Assembly: GCA_039179985.1 (NCBI GenBank)
Contig: JBCDED010000003.1
Coordinates: forward strand, 1-64,000
Origin: JBCCMQ01 sp039179985
Lineage (GTDB): Bacteria > Pseudomonadota > Alphaproteobacteria > Rhodobacterales > Rhodobacteraceae
Length of the DNA stretch: 64,000 bases
Direction of reading: 5' to 3'
In this document: piece by piece, positions 39,059 through 47,321 of the stretch
Position numbering within the stretch: the first letter of the stretch is position 1
Layout: the number at the start of each line of letters is the position of its first letter
Program-made: the position numbers and the translations under genes
Notes under the pieces: model-generated
Databases searched by the model: none
Told to the model about the DNA's origin: nothing
Seen by the model: only the letters and a program-made list of their open reading frames with translations

Positions 39059-39999
39059 CCGTCTTTTGGCTGATACTGGTGCTCCTGGCCCTTATCGGGA
39101 TCGGGGTGTTTTATTGGCCCTATTACCGGGAATCCAAGCGTTTCGCGCCGAACGATGATTGGCATGACCTGGCTCCGGGCAAGTTTGCGGAGCTCAGCGG
39201 TGGCCTGACGCATTACACCCTGCGCGGCCCGCTGAAAGGCCAGACGGCCGTCTGCATCCACGGTCTGACCACGCCCTCGGGTGTGTTCGAAGCTGTCGCC
39301 GAAGATCTTTCGCGCATGGGCTTCCGTGTGCTGACATATGACCTTTATGGACGTGGTTACTCTGACAACGCGCCGGGCGACCAGACACTTGCCTTCCATG
39401 TCCGGCAACTGGCCGAACTCCTGGATGCGCTTGGGATCGACGAGCAGGTTCTTCTGGTCGGCTATTCCATGGGCGGTGCAATTGCGACGGCCTTTGCCTA
39501 CGCCTACCCGGACAAAACCGACCGCATCGTCTTTCTGGCGAGCGCTGGCCTGGACCATCTTGTGGATGACAAGGCCCGGGCAGCGCGGGATGGCGGGCTC
39601 AAGGGCACCTGGATGATGCTGGCCGGCGGTGCCCGGGCCATGGCGTCTTCGATCAATGCCGAAGCGGGCGCGCCCACCGATGTCGAAGGAATAACCGACT
39701 ATCAGCTTGCGCAACTGGAACGGCAGGGTTTCCTGACAGCGGTGTTGTCGAGCTTGCGCTTTGCCTTAAAGGAAGACCTATACGCCACCCATGTCGCCCT
39801 GGCTGAACGGCGCGTGCCGGTTCTGGCGCTTTGGGGTGAATTTGACGAGGTCATCCCATCAAGCGCCAAGGAGCGGCTTGCCGAAGCCAATCCGCAGGCG
39901 CGCCAGATCGTTCTGGGCGGGGCAGGGCACGGGCTTCCCTACACGAACTCGCGCGACATCCAGCAGGCGGTGCAGACCTTCCTGAAGACCGTTATCTGA
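39055..39999 (+). CDS. Alpha/beta hydrolase, membrane-anchored
   Basis: 314 residues. The N-terminal hydrophobic segment (FWLILVLLALIGIGVFYW) is an anchor or uncleaved signal. The hydrolase core shows VCIHGLTTPSGVFEAVAEDL as the oxyanion region, YGRGYSDN, the nucleophile elbow GYSMGGAIAT, the acid in LALWGEFDEVIP, and the His in GGAGHGLPYTN. Substrate unknown. It is the last gene of the fghA-led run and overlaps the gene before it by four bases. Confidence 0.88.
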   Translation: MTVFWLILVLLALIGIGVFYWPYYRESKRFAPNDDWHDLAPGKFAELSGGLTHYTLRGPLKGQTAVCIHGLTTPSGVFEAVAEDLSRMGFRVLTYDLYGRGYSDNAPGDQTLAFHVRQLAELLDALGIDEQVLLVGYSMGGAIATAFAYAYPDKTDRIVFLASAGLDHLVDDKARAARDGGLKGTWMMLAGGARAMASSINAEAGAPTDVEGITDYQLAQLERQGFLTAVLSSLRFALKEDLYATHVALAERRVPVLALWGEFDEVIPSSAKERLAEANPQARQIVLGGAGHGLPYTNSRDIQQAVQTFLKTVI

Positions 40000-40003
40000 G
40001 CGA

Positions 40004-41263
40004 TCAGGCCGCCATTGGCGCCGCTGGCGTATTTGGCCTCTCCCGGATGGGCAGATGGACGATCGCGCTGAAGGCACCGACACCGACCCCGATCCACCAG
40101 ACGAGCGTGTAGTCACCCGTGACGTCATAGAGCCTGCCGCCCAACCAGACGCCAAGAAAGCTGCCGAGCTGATGGCTGAGGAAGACAAACCCGTAGAGCG
40201 TGGCCATGTAGCGCAGACCGTAGATATAGGCCACCAGCCCGCTCGTCAGTGGGACCGTGGCCAGCCAAAGCGAGCCCATGGCGACCGAGAAGAGGAGAAC
40301 GGTTTCCGGCGTCATCGGCGTCATGATGAAGGCCGCCGCGACGAAGGTGCGGGCGACATAGATGCCGCAGAGCAGATACTTTTTCTGGTACCGGTTGCCC
40401 AGCCAGCCCGCCATCAGCGTGCCAAAGATATTGGCAAACCCGATAAGCGAGATCGCAACCGCCCCGAGCGCAGAGGTTGTCGAAATCCCGATCGTATCCA
40501 GCATGCTGCCCGGCACGATGGGGCCGCATACCTCAGTGACGAAGGCGGGAAAATGGGCGGTGATGAAGCCCAGCTGATACCCACAGGAGAAGAAGCCGAG
40601 GAAGATCAGCGTGTAGCTGGGATCACGAAAGGCGCGGGACAGGACGGTGCCCATGCTTTCTTCTAGTTCCGCCTTCGTCGCCGCCTGGGGCGCCCGCATC
40701 ATGGGCAGGGCGAAAAGACTTGCCAGTATCAGCGCGGCGAAGACGATGAAGACCCACTGCCAGGACATGACCGACAACAGCCCCTCTGCGAGCGGCGGGC
40801 CAAAGATCTGCCCGACCGACCCCGCGACCGTCGCAATGGCCAGCGACATCGAGCGGTTCTCATCGCTGGAGGCGCGCCCCACGACCGCAAGGATGACACC
40901 GAAGCCCGTGCCGGCAATGCCGAAACCCACGGCCACTTCGAGGATCTGGTGTTGCAGAGGCGTGATTGCGAAGGCCGACAGGATCAGCCCTGCGGCATAG
41001 GTGAGCGCGCCGATAACGATCGCACGCCGGTCGCCCAGACGTTCCGCGATGGCGCCAAAGATGGGCTGGCCGATGCCCCAGGCGAGGTTCTGGATCGCGA
41101 TAGCCATGGAGAATTCGGCGCGCGCCCAGCCGAATTCGTCCGCTATCGGGATCTGAAACACACCGAACGAGGACCGTACAGCGAAGCTGACAACAATGAT
41201 GATGCAGCCCGCGATCAGGACGGGGGTGATCAGATTTGCGGAAGGTGCGGGCGAGCGTGTCAT
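40004..41263 (-). CDS. MFS transporter
   Basis: 419 residues with about twelve helices. FGVFQIPIADEFGWARAEFSMAIA in helix 1-2 and the loop AERLGDRRAIVIGALTYA (motif A) are typical of the major facilitator superfamily, oxalate/formate-type branch. A central hydrophilic loop (RAPQAATKAELEESMG) divides the halves. It ends four bases after the convergent hydrolase stop. Substrate unknown. Confidence 0.9.
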   Translation of the reverse strand: MTRSPAPSANLITPVLIAGCIIIVVSFAVRSSFGVFQIPIADEFGWARAEFSMAIAIQNLAWGIGQPIFGAIAERLGDRRAIVIGALTYAAGLILSAFAITPLQHQILEVAVGFGIAGTGFGVILAVVGRASSDENRSMSLAIATVAGSVGQIFGPPLAEGLLSVMSWQWVFIVFAALILASLFALPMMRAPQAATKAELEESMGTVLSRAFRDPSYTLIFLGFFSCGYQLGFITAHFPAFVTEVCGPIVPGSMLDTIGISTTSALGAVAISLIGFANIFGTLMAGWLGNRYQKKYLLCGIYVARTFVAAAFIMTPMTPETVLLFSVAMGSLWLATVPLTSGLVAYIYGLRYMATLYGFVFLSHQLGSFLGVWLGGRLYDVTGDYTLVWWIGVGVGAFSAIVHLPIRERPNTPAAPMAA

Positions 41264-41634
41264 GTCTGTTTGAGCCTAAGGACAAAGCGTATCCCGTCAA
41301 CTCACGATGTTTGATGCGTCGGATCAGGAATTCTTAACATCCCGGTTGGGGTGCCGGCCCGGTGCCCCGGGCCGGCGGTACTGGTTAAGCACAGAGTGGT
41401 GGCGGCGATGCAGTTGCCAGTGGTCGACGCGGAGAAACACCTGACAGACTCTTTCCCCCTGGCGACGGTTTGACCCGCCAGCGCGAAGATGAGTGCGCAC
41501 CGTCATCGACTCCGCCCAGTGACCTGCTTCTGAGGCGTGATCCAAGGTCATTCAAAAACCACACCCCTGTTATTGGATATCACCTTGTGCGCCATGGACT
41601 TTTCTCCGGTCCCACGCTTCGCTATGGCGTGGGT
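41264..41634. other. Divergent spacer between an MFS gene and zapE with a nested inverted repeat
   Basis: 371 bases without a convincing gene. Outer arms CTTAAC (41333-41338) and GTTAAG (41384-41389) enclose the perfect 10-bp hairpin GCCGGCCCGG/CCGGGCCGGC (41353-41362, 41367-41376). No T run follows on either strand. The rest should contain the promoters of both flanking genes; I cannot point to convincing -35/-10 elements. Confidence 0.45.
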
Positions 41635-42708
41635 ATGGGACCTGTCAGCGACGCATATACGGCCAAGATCGCCTCAGAAGGATTTCACGAAGACCCCGCA
41701 CAGGTCGCGGTCCTGCCGATCTTCGACACGATCGCGATAGAACTTGACGCTGCGCCGGCGCCCAAAGGGCTTTTGGGCGGGTTCTTTTCGAAGGCGCCGG
41801 AGCCGGTTCAGGGGCTTTATCTATGGGGCGGTGTGGGGCGCGGAAAGTCCATGCTGATGGATCTCTTCGTCGACACCCTGTCGACCAAGGCCAAGCGGCG
41901 CGTACATTTCCATGCTTTCATGCAGGAAATCCACGCCGGAATGCACAAGGCTCGGCGGGAGGGCGTCGAGGACGCGCTGGCGCCGGTTGCGAAAGATGTA
42001 TCTGACGGCCTGCGGCTGTTGGCTTTCGATGAAATGCAGGTCACCGATATTACCGATGCCATGATCGTCGGGCGGCTTTTTGAGGCGCTCTTTGCGGCCG
42101 GAGTGACGGTGGTGACGACTTCGAACCGCGTGCCGGACGACCTTTACAAGGACGGGCTAAACCGCCAGCTGTTCCTGCCGTTCATCGAGCTCATCAAGAC
42201 GCGGATGACGGTCTACGAACTGGCGTCCGAAACCGACCACCGGCAGAACCGTCTGGGCGGTGCGCAGGTCTATTTCTCCCCTGCAAATGCGGCAGCGCGC
42301 AAAGAGATCAACGATATATGGCAGGATCTTACCAAGGGCGCCGCGCAGCCTTTGCATCTGCGGGTGCAGGGGCGCGACGTTGAGATCCCGGCGTTTCACA
42401 ATGGGGCGGCGCGGGCGACATTCTGGGATCTGTGTTCGCGTCCGCTCGGTCCGGCGGATTACCTGGCGCTGGCCGATGCGGTGCGGCTTCTGGTGCTTGA
42501 GGATGTCCCTTGCCTGAGCCGAGAAAACTACAATGAAGCCCGCCGGTTCGTGACACTGATCGACGCGCTCTATGAGGCGAAAACGCGGCTCATCATGAGC
42601 GCGGCGGACCAGCCCGAAAGCCTGTACCTTGAAGGTGAAGGAACCTTTGAATTCGAGCGCACCGCCAGCCGTCTGCGAGAGATGCAAGCCGCCGACTGGG
42701 CCGCTTAA
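41635..42708 (+). CDS. zapE: Cell division ATPase ZapE (AFG1-like)
   Basis: 357 residues. P-loop ATPase with Walker A GGVGRGKSMLMD near residue 64 and Walker B LLAFDEMQVTD, followed by SNRVPDDLYKDGLNRQLFLPFI and the C-terminal FTxLIDALYE-type segment (VTLIDALYEAKTRL). ZapE in E. coli acts on the Z ring under low oxygen; mitochondrial AFG1 is a homologue. The ATG at 41635 gives the family N-terminus; the frame is open further upstream. Its TAA overlaps the stop of the convergent MFS gene by three bases. Confidence 0.94.
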   Translation: MGPVSDAYTAKIASEGFHEDPAQVAVLPIFDTIAIELDAAPAPKGLLGGFFSKAPEPVQGLYLWGGVGRGKSMLMDLFVDTLSTKAKRRVHFHAFMQEIHAGMHKARREGVEDALAPVAKDVSDGLRLLAFDEMQVTDITDAMIVGRLFEALFAAGVTVVTTSNRVPDDLYKDGLNRQLFLPFIELIKTRMTVYELASETDHRQNRLGGAQVYFSPANAAARKEINDIWQDLTKGAAQPLHLRVQGRDVEIPAFHNGAARATFWDLCSRPLGPADYLALADAVRLLVLEDVPCLSRENYNEARRFVTLIDALYEAKTRLIMSAADQPESLYLEGEGTFEFERTASRLREMQAADWAA

Positions 42709-43889
42709 TCGTCGCGTTTCTGTGTCACCGACAGAAACGCCAGAAGGCAGGCAAGCGCGACTGCGATCCAGCCGGACGAAACCCAGATCGCCGCATTGGG
42801 ATTGCCGGTGCTGTCGCTGACCCACCCTGCCACGCCGGGCAGGATCCCCATGATCACGTAGTACCAGGTGAAATAAACCCCCATTCCCATGGCGCGGACG
42901 TCGGGCCGGACGGACTTGCCCGGCAGCGTCATGATCAGCGGGGCCGGGATGCCGAAGAGCACGCCGCATAGAACGAGGAGCCAAAGCGGGCTGCCGAGCG
43001 CGGCAAGAAGCGGAACCAGTACAATGAGGATGACAAGAGTAACTGCGACCGCCACTTGCGGGCGGTTGACCCGCGAAATGATCCAGCCGCCGGCAAGGTT
43101 CGTGGGCACCAGAAGGAAGCTGACGACGCTGTAATAGGCGACAGCGGTGATCGTATCGGCGCCGCTTGAGACCATGGCCACCGGTCCGACTGCCAGCAGT
43201 ACGATCAGGCCGAGGTTGTAGAACCCCCAGAGCCCGCCTGCGAGCGATGTCCGAAGCCATTCGCCTGCGTTCAGTGATACGGCTCCGGCCGGGGCGGCTG
43301 AGACGCCCGGCGGGCTGCGATACCCAAGGGCGACCGCGATGACACAGATCGCCGAGAGCGCGATTGGCAGGGCGATTGCGGTGCCGATCCCAGTTGTGAT
43401 GGCGACCGAAGGCAGAACGACCATGGCCAGTGCCAGACCGGCGGGCCAGCTGACGATCAAGATCGCCATGGCAAATGGCCCGTCGGACCCCGGGAACCAG
43501 TCGGCAACCATCTTGGTCACAAGGACGTTGATCAGGACACCGCCAATCCCTGCGATCGTACGCCCTACAAAAACCTGCGTGGCGTTGCCAAGCGGGATCA
43601 TCATCAGACCGCCCACCACCATCAGGACAAGTCCGGCGATCACGAGGCGCTTGTCGCCAAGGCGCATGGCCAGCCAGCCGCCGGGCAACGCAAAGAGAAT
43701 GCCGGGCAGTAAGAAGAGACCAACGAGCCAGAGAAGTTCTGCATCGCCCAGGGCCATCTCGCCCTGCAGGGCAGGTCCTAGCGCGGCCACGGTCTGGAAC
43801 TGGATCGCCATTGCCGCGCGGGCAAGGGTGAGGATGGCGAGGATCTTCCAGCGGTTTGTGGAACTTTGCGGAAGATCGGAGGCTGCCAT
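42705..43889 (-). CDS. MFS transporter
   Basis: 394 residues, about twelve helices. NRWKILAILTLARAAMAIQFQTVAA begins helix 1, GGWLAMRLGDKRLVIAGLVL is motif A, and the second half begins near LRTSLAGGLWGFYNLG. The ATG at 43889 (MAASDLPQSS) is the best start; further upstream the frame is not protein-like. It is convergent with zapE. Substrate cannot be inferred; the helices resemble nitrate/cyanate-type MFS proteins only loosely. Confidence 0.88.
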   Translation of the reverse strand: MAASDLPQSSTNRWKILAILTLARAAMAIQFQTVAALGPALQGEMALGDAELLWLVGLFLLPGILFALPGGWLAMRLGDKRLVIAGLVLMVVGGLMMIPLGNATQVFVGRTIAGIGGVLINVLVTKMVADWFPGSDGPFAMAILIVSWPAGLALAMVVLPSVAITTGIGTAIALPIALSAICVIAVALGYRSPPGVSAAPAGAVSLNAGEWLRTSLAGGLWGFYNLGLIVLLAVGPVAMVSSGADTITAVAYYSVVSFLLVPTNLAGGWIISRVNRPQVAVAVTLVILIVLVPLLAALGSPLWLLVLCGVLFGIPAPLIMTLPGKSVRPDVRAMGMGVYFTWYYVIMGILPGVAGWVSDSTGNPNAAIWVSSGWIAVALACLLAFLSVTQKRDD

Positions 43890-43929
43890 GGCCGTGACAA
43901 AACGCCAGACGTGCCGCCATTGCAAGGGT

Positions 43930-45270
43930 TTACCCGTTGTCGCGCAAAACCTTTCCGGCGAGATAGAGCGATCCGCAGATAACCACCCGGGCGCCCGGGG
44001 TGCCGGAAGCGGCCATCCAGACAGCGGCCTGAAGATCGGTTGCGGCTTCCGACGGGATGCCGGCCTCGGTTGCGGCCGCGGCCAAGTCTTCTGCGCGCAT
44101 GGCAGCGCGTTCTTCCGGAATAGTGACAGCAACCAGCGCCTCTGCGCTGCCCTTCAGTGGCTCAAGATACCCATCGGCGTCCTTTGTCCCAAGCATCCCG
44201 GCCACCAAGACGGTGGAGCGTTTTGGCATAGCGGCCAAAGTGGCCGCCAGGGCTTCGCCCGCCGCGGGGTTATGTCCGCCGTCGAGCCACAACTCACTTC
44301 GCCCGGCGGTCTCCACAAGGGGGCCGTGGCGCAGTCGCTGCATGCGGGCGGGCCATTCGGCCTGGCTGATGGCGGCGGCGAAAGCGTCTTCAACCTGCTC
44401 CAGCGCGCGCAGCGCGGCTACGGCGGCCCCGGCATTCTGGTACTGGTGCGGACCCAGAAGATTGGGCGGAGGCAAGTCCAGCAGCCCGTTTTCGTCCTGG
44501 AAGATCAGGCGTCCTCGTTCCTCCCAGACGTGCCAGTGCTGACCATAGACCAGCAGGGGCGCGCCGACGCGGGCGGCCTGCGCTTCGATGACGTCGAGGG
44601 CGGCGTCTTCCTGTGGTGCGACCACACAAGGCACGCCGCGCTTCAGGATGCCCGCCTTTTCACCGGCGATTTCGGGCAGGGTTTCGCCCAGGAACTGTTG
44701 GTGGTCCAAGCTAACGGGCGTAATCACCGTCATCGCCGGTCGGTCGACCACGTTTGTCGCGTCGAGCCGCCCGCCGAGACCCACTTCCAGCAACGTCCAG
44801 TCCGCCGGTGTGCGCGCGAAAGCGAGCAAGGCCGCGACCGTGGTAATCTCGAAATAGGTGATGCCCGCGCCGCCGTTTGCCTCTTCGCAGGTGTTCAGTA
44901 CGTCGGTCAGATGATCTTCGGTGATCAACTCACCGGCCAGGCGGATGCGCTCATGAAACCGCGCGAGGTGGGGCGAGGTATAGGCATGCACCATGTCGCC
45001 CGTGGCTTCGAGCCCGGCGCGCAGCATGGCCTGCGTCGATCCTTTGCCATTGGTTCCGGCGATATGAATCACCGGTGGCAAGTCGCGTTCGGGGTGGCCG
45101 AGTGCGGACAGAAGGCGCCAGACACGGTCAAGCGTCAGGTCGATGATCTTGGGGTGAAGTGCGATCATGCGAGCCAGAACGCCATCGGACGGCGCCTGAA
45201 TCATGGCGAGATGCGCGTCGGCGTCGGCGTCCGTTTCCCGCGGCAGGGCCGCGGTCTGTCCGGCGCTCAC
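43930..45270 (-). CDS. folC: Bifunctional folylpolyglutamate / dihydrofolate synthase
   Basis: 446 residues of the Mur-ligase family. The ATP site is IHIAGTNGKGST, with TSPHLARFHERIRL, TYFEITTVAALLAFA, LLEVGLGGRLDATNV and LDGGHNPAAG. FolC adds glutamate to dihydropteroate and folates. Its ATG overlaps the accD stop by four bases, the accD-folC pair found in many proteobacteria. Confidence 0.96.
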   Translation of the reverse strand: MSAGQTAALPRETDADADAHLAMIQAPSDGVLARMIALHPKIIDLTLDRVWRLLSALGHPERDLPPVIHIAGTNGKGSTQAMLRAGLEATGDMVHAYTSPHLARFHERIRLAGELITEDHLTDVLNTCEEANGGAGITYFEITTVAALLAFARTPADWTLLEVGLGGRLDATNVVDRPAMTVITPVSLDHQQFLGETLPEIAGEKAGILKRGVPCVVAPQEDAALDVIEAQAARVGAPLLVYGQHWHVWEERGRLIFQDENGLLDLPPPNLLGPHQYQNAGAAVAALRALEQVEDAFAAAISQAEWPARMQRLRHGPLVETAGRSELWLDGGHNPAAGEALAATLAAMPKRSTVLVAGMLGTKDADGYLEPLKGSAEALVAVTIPEERAAMRAEDLAAAATEAGIPSEAATDLQAAVWMAASGTPGARVVICGSLYLAGKVLRDNG

Positions 45271-46241
45271 GGTTTGGGTTCCTCGGCGACGGCGGCCTCT
45301 GGTCCGTCACCAACAACGGCTTCGCCCGCGTCCGCCACCGTGGGCGGCACTTCCACTTTCCCCGGTGGCGGCAGATCGCCGGCAATCGCGGGAGGCAAGC
45401 CCATGAGCATTCGGGTGATGGAGATGAGTTCGCCCCGCATGTTTTGCCGTTCCGTCACGCGGTCGAGCATCCCGTGATCGAGAAGGTACTCTGCGCGCTG
45501 GAACCCTTCGGGCAGTTTCTCGCGGATCGTCTGTTCGATCACGCGCGGACCGGCAAAGCAGATCAGGGCATTGGGTTCGGCGATATGAACATCGCCGAGC
45601 ATGGCGTAGGAGGCGGTGACACCGCCTGTCGTCGGGTGCGTCAGCACCACGATGTAGGGCAGGTTGTTTTCCTTCAGCATCTCGACGGCGACGGTTGTGC
45701 GCGGCATCTGCATGAGGCTGAGGATGCCTTCCTGCATCCGAGCGCCCCCGGCGGCGGAGAACAGGATCAGCGGACGGCCAAGCGCCACCGCCCGTTCAGC
45801 GGCCGCGATAATGGCGTTGCCGACATACATACCCATGGATCCGCCCATGAAGGAAAAGTCTTGCGCCGCGGCGACGATCGGCGTGCGCCCCATCTCGCCT
45901 TGGGCGACAAGCATCGCTTCCTGTTCTCCGGTGGCCTTCTGCGCGGCTTTCAGACGGTCAGGGTATCTTTTCTGATCGCGAAAATGCAGCGGATCGGCGA
46001 TGGGTGTCGGTACCTCGACCTCGGAGTATGTGCCGCCGTCAAAAAGGTTGGTAAACCGGTCGCGGGGCGAGATCGGCATGTGATGGTTGCAGTTGGTGCA
46101 GACCATCAGGTTCTCAGCGAGTTCCCGGTGAAACAGCATCGTTCCGCATTCGGGGCAACGCTGCCAAAGGTTCTCAGGCACTTCGCGGCGCGAAAACAGC
46201 GAATTGATGCGCGGCCGGACGTAGTTCGAGATCCAGTTCAT
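45267..46241 (-). CDS. accD: Acetyl-CoA carboxylase carboxyltransferase beta subunit
   Basis: 324 residues. The zinc ribbon is C-P-E-C at about residue 28 and C-T-N-C about 18 residues later. The carboxyltransferase core has GGTYSEVEVPTPIADPLHF, AAGGARMQEGILSLMQM, VLTHPTTGGVTASYAMLGD and FAGPRVIEQTIREKLPEGFQ. With AccA it transfers the carboxyl group from biotin to acetyl-CoA, the first step of fatty acid synthesis. A proline/alanine-rich, acidic tail of about 35 residues follows the domain. Confidence 0.97.
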   Translation of the reverse strand: MNWISNYVRPRINSLFSRREVPENLWQRCPECGTMLFHRELAENLMVCTNCNHHMPISPRDRFTNLFDGGTYSEVEVPTPIADPLHFRDQKRYPDRLKAAQKATGEQEAMLVAQGEMGRTPIVAAAQDFSFMGGSMGMYVGNAIIAAAERAVALGRPLILFSAAGGARMQEGILSLMQMPRTTVAVEMLKENNLPYIVVLTHPTTGGVTASYAMLGDVHIAEPNALICFAGPRVIEQTIREKLPEGFQRAEYLLDHGMLDRVTERQNMRGELISITRMLMGLPPAIAGDLPPPGKVEVPPTVADAGEAVVGDGPEAAVAEEPKP

Positions 46242-46303
46242 ACTATTTGCAGGTCCCTGCGATTAACGCGGTCCGACATAGGGTGCCGCGCCGGCAAATG
46301 CAA

Positions 46304-47200
46304 TCAGCGCCGCGTGACGCGTCTGCAGATGAGCCAAGCCAGGATCACCACGGCGGCGTCGGTGATCAGGGTGGTGGGGCTGAGCGGCGCTTCGCCAAGC
46401 GTGTAGGGCGTCAGGTAAAGAGACAGGCCCGTGATCGTGCCGTCCATTGCTACAATAGAAAGCGCAAAGAAGTTGTTGGTGAAGTGGAATCCCCATGCCG
46501 CCCCGATACTGCCGGTGCGCGCGGTGAGATCGGCGGCGATCAAGCCGAAGACCGTTGTCGCGACAAGGATGTAAGCCGCCGCGGACGCCGCACTTGCCTG
46601 TGCGCTTCCGGGATCGAAATGAATCAGTCCGAAGAGCACGCTCGGCAGCACCATCCAGAAGAAAGGGCTGCGGAACCGCGCCCCGAGTTGCTGCTGGAGA
46701 TACCCGCGAAAGACCATTTCCTCGGCGCCGGTCTGCACGAGGAGACCGATCAAGGTCAGCGGCAGCACCAGAAGCCAGGTGGCAGACGACACGTTGGGGA
46801 CCGGCGTGTCGGTGACGAAAACGACGATCAGACCGACAATGTAGATGCCCGAAACCGCCATCCCGCAGCGCACAAAATCCCGCACCACGCGTGGGCCGGG
46901 ACCAAAGAGCGTCGACGCCGGCCGCCGGTGCAGCCACCGTGTCGTGAGGCTTGCGCCGATGGCCAGTCCCGCAAAAGTGCCAAGCAGGATCAGAACACCG
47001 CTGGGGGTGTCCAGAATCTGTGAGGCGCCGGCTAAAAAACGCTCTTGACCGAGAGCCAGAAGGACGGCGCCTGCGGCTAGACCGATGAGGGCGGCGTAGA
47101 TCACGAAGATCAGCACAATCCCAAGGATGACCCGCCAGACCTGATTTGTGGGCCGGGCCGGGGCGCAGAACCGTTCGAACGGAGTGGGACGTCCTTCCAT
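46304..47200 (-). CDS. CPBP-family intramembrane metalloprotease
   Basis: 298 residues with about eight helices. The active-site motifs are present: GAEEMVFRGYLQ (E-E-x-x-x-R), then LFGLIHFDPG and WGFHFTNNFFAL, giving the usual His residues. CPBP proteins act as CAAX-type proteases or as accessory proteins in bacteria. It lies alone, divergent from ilvD by about 120 bases and upstream of accD on the same strand by 62 bases. Confidence 0.9.
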   Translation of the reverse strand: MEGRPTPFERFCAPARPTNQVWRVILGIVLIFVIYAALIGLAAGAVLLALGQERFLAGASQILDTPSGVLILLGTFAGLAIGASLTTRWLHRRPASTLFGPGPRVVRDFVRCGMAVSGIYIVGLIVVFVTDTPVPNVSSATWLLVLPLTLIGLLVQTGAEEMVFRGYLQQQLGARFRSPFFWMVLPSVLFGLIHFDPGSAQASAASAAAYILVATTVFGLIAADLTARTGSIGAAWGFHFTNNFFALSIVAMDGTITGLSLYLTPYTLGEAPLSPTTLITDAAVVILAWLICRRVTRR

Positions 47201-47321
47201 ATGCGCGACCTAGCAGTCCGCGCCTGTGGACGAAAGCCGTGGGATGCCGCAGGCGCGATCCGGCTTGCCCCCTCTGCCGCCCGCGTCTATTCCGGGGCGA
47301 ACGCCGTTAAGGGAGGCCGCC

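Noticed and set aside
43339..45477. Very long open frame (712 codons) on the plus strand opposite the MFS and folC genes
   Set aside because: It lies antisense to two clear genes; its translation is rich in Arg, Ala and Gln without motifs. Long antisense frames are common in DNA of this GC content.
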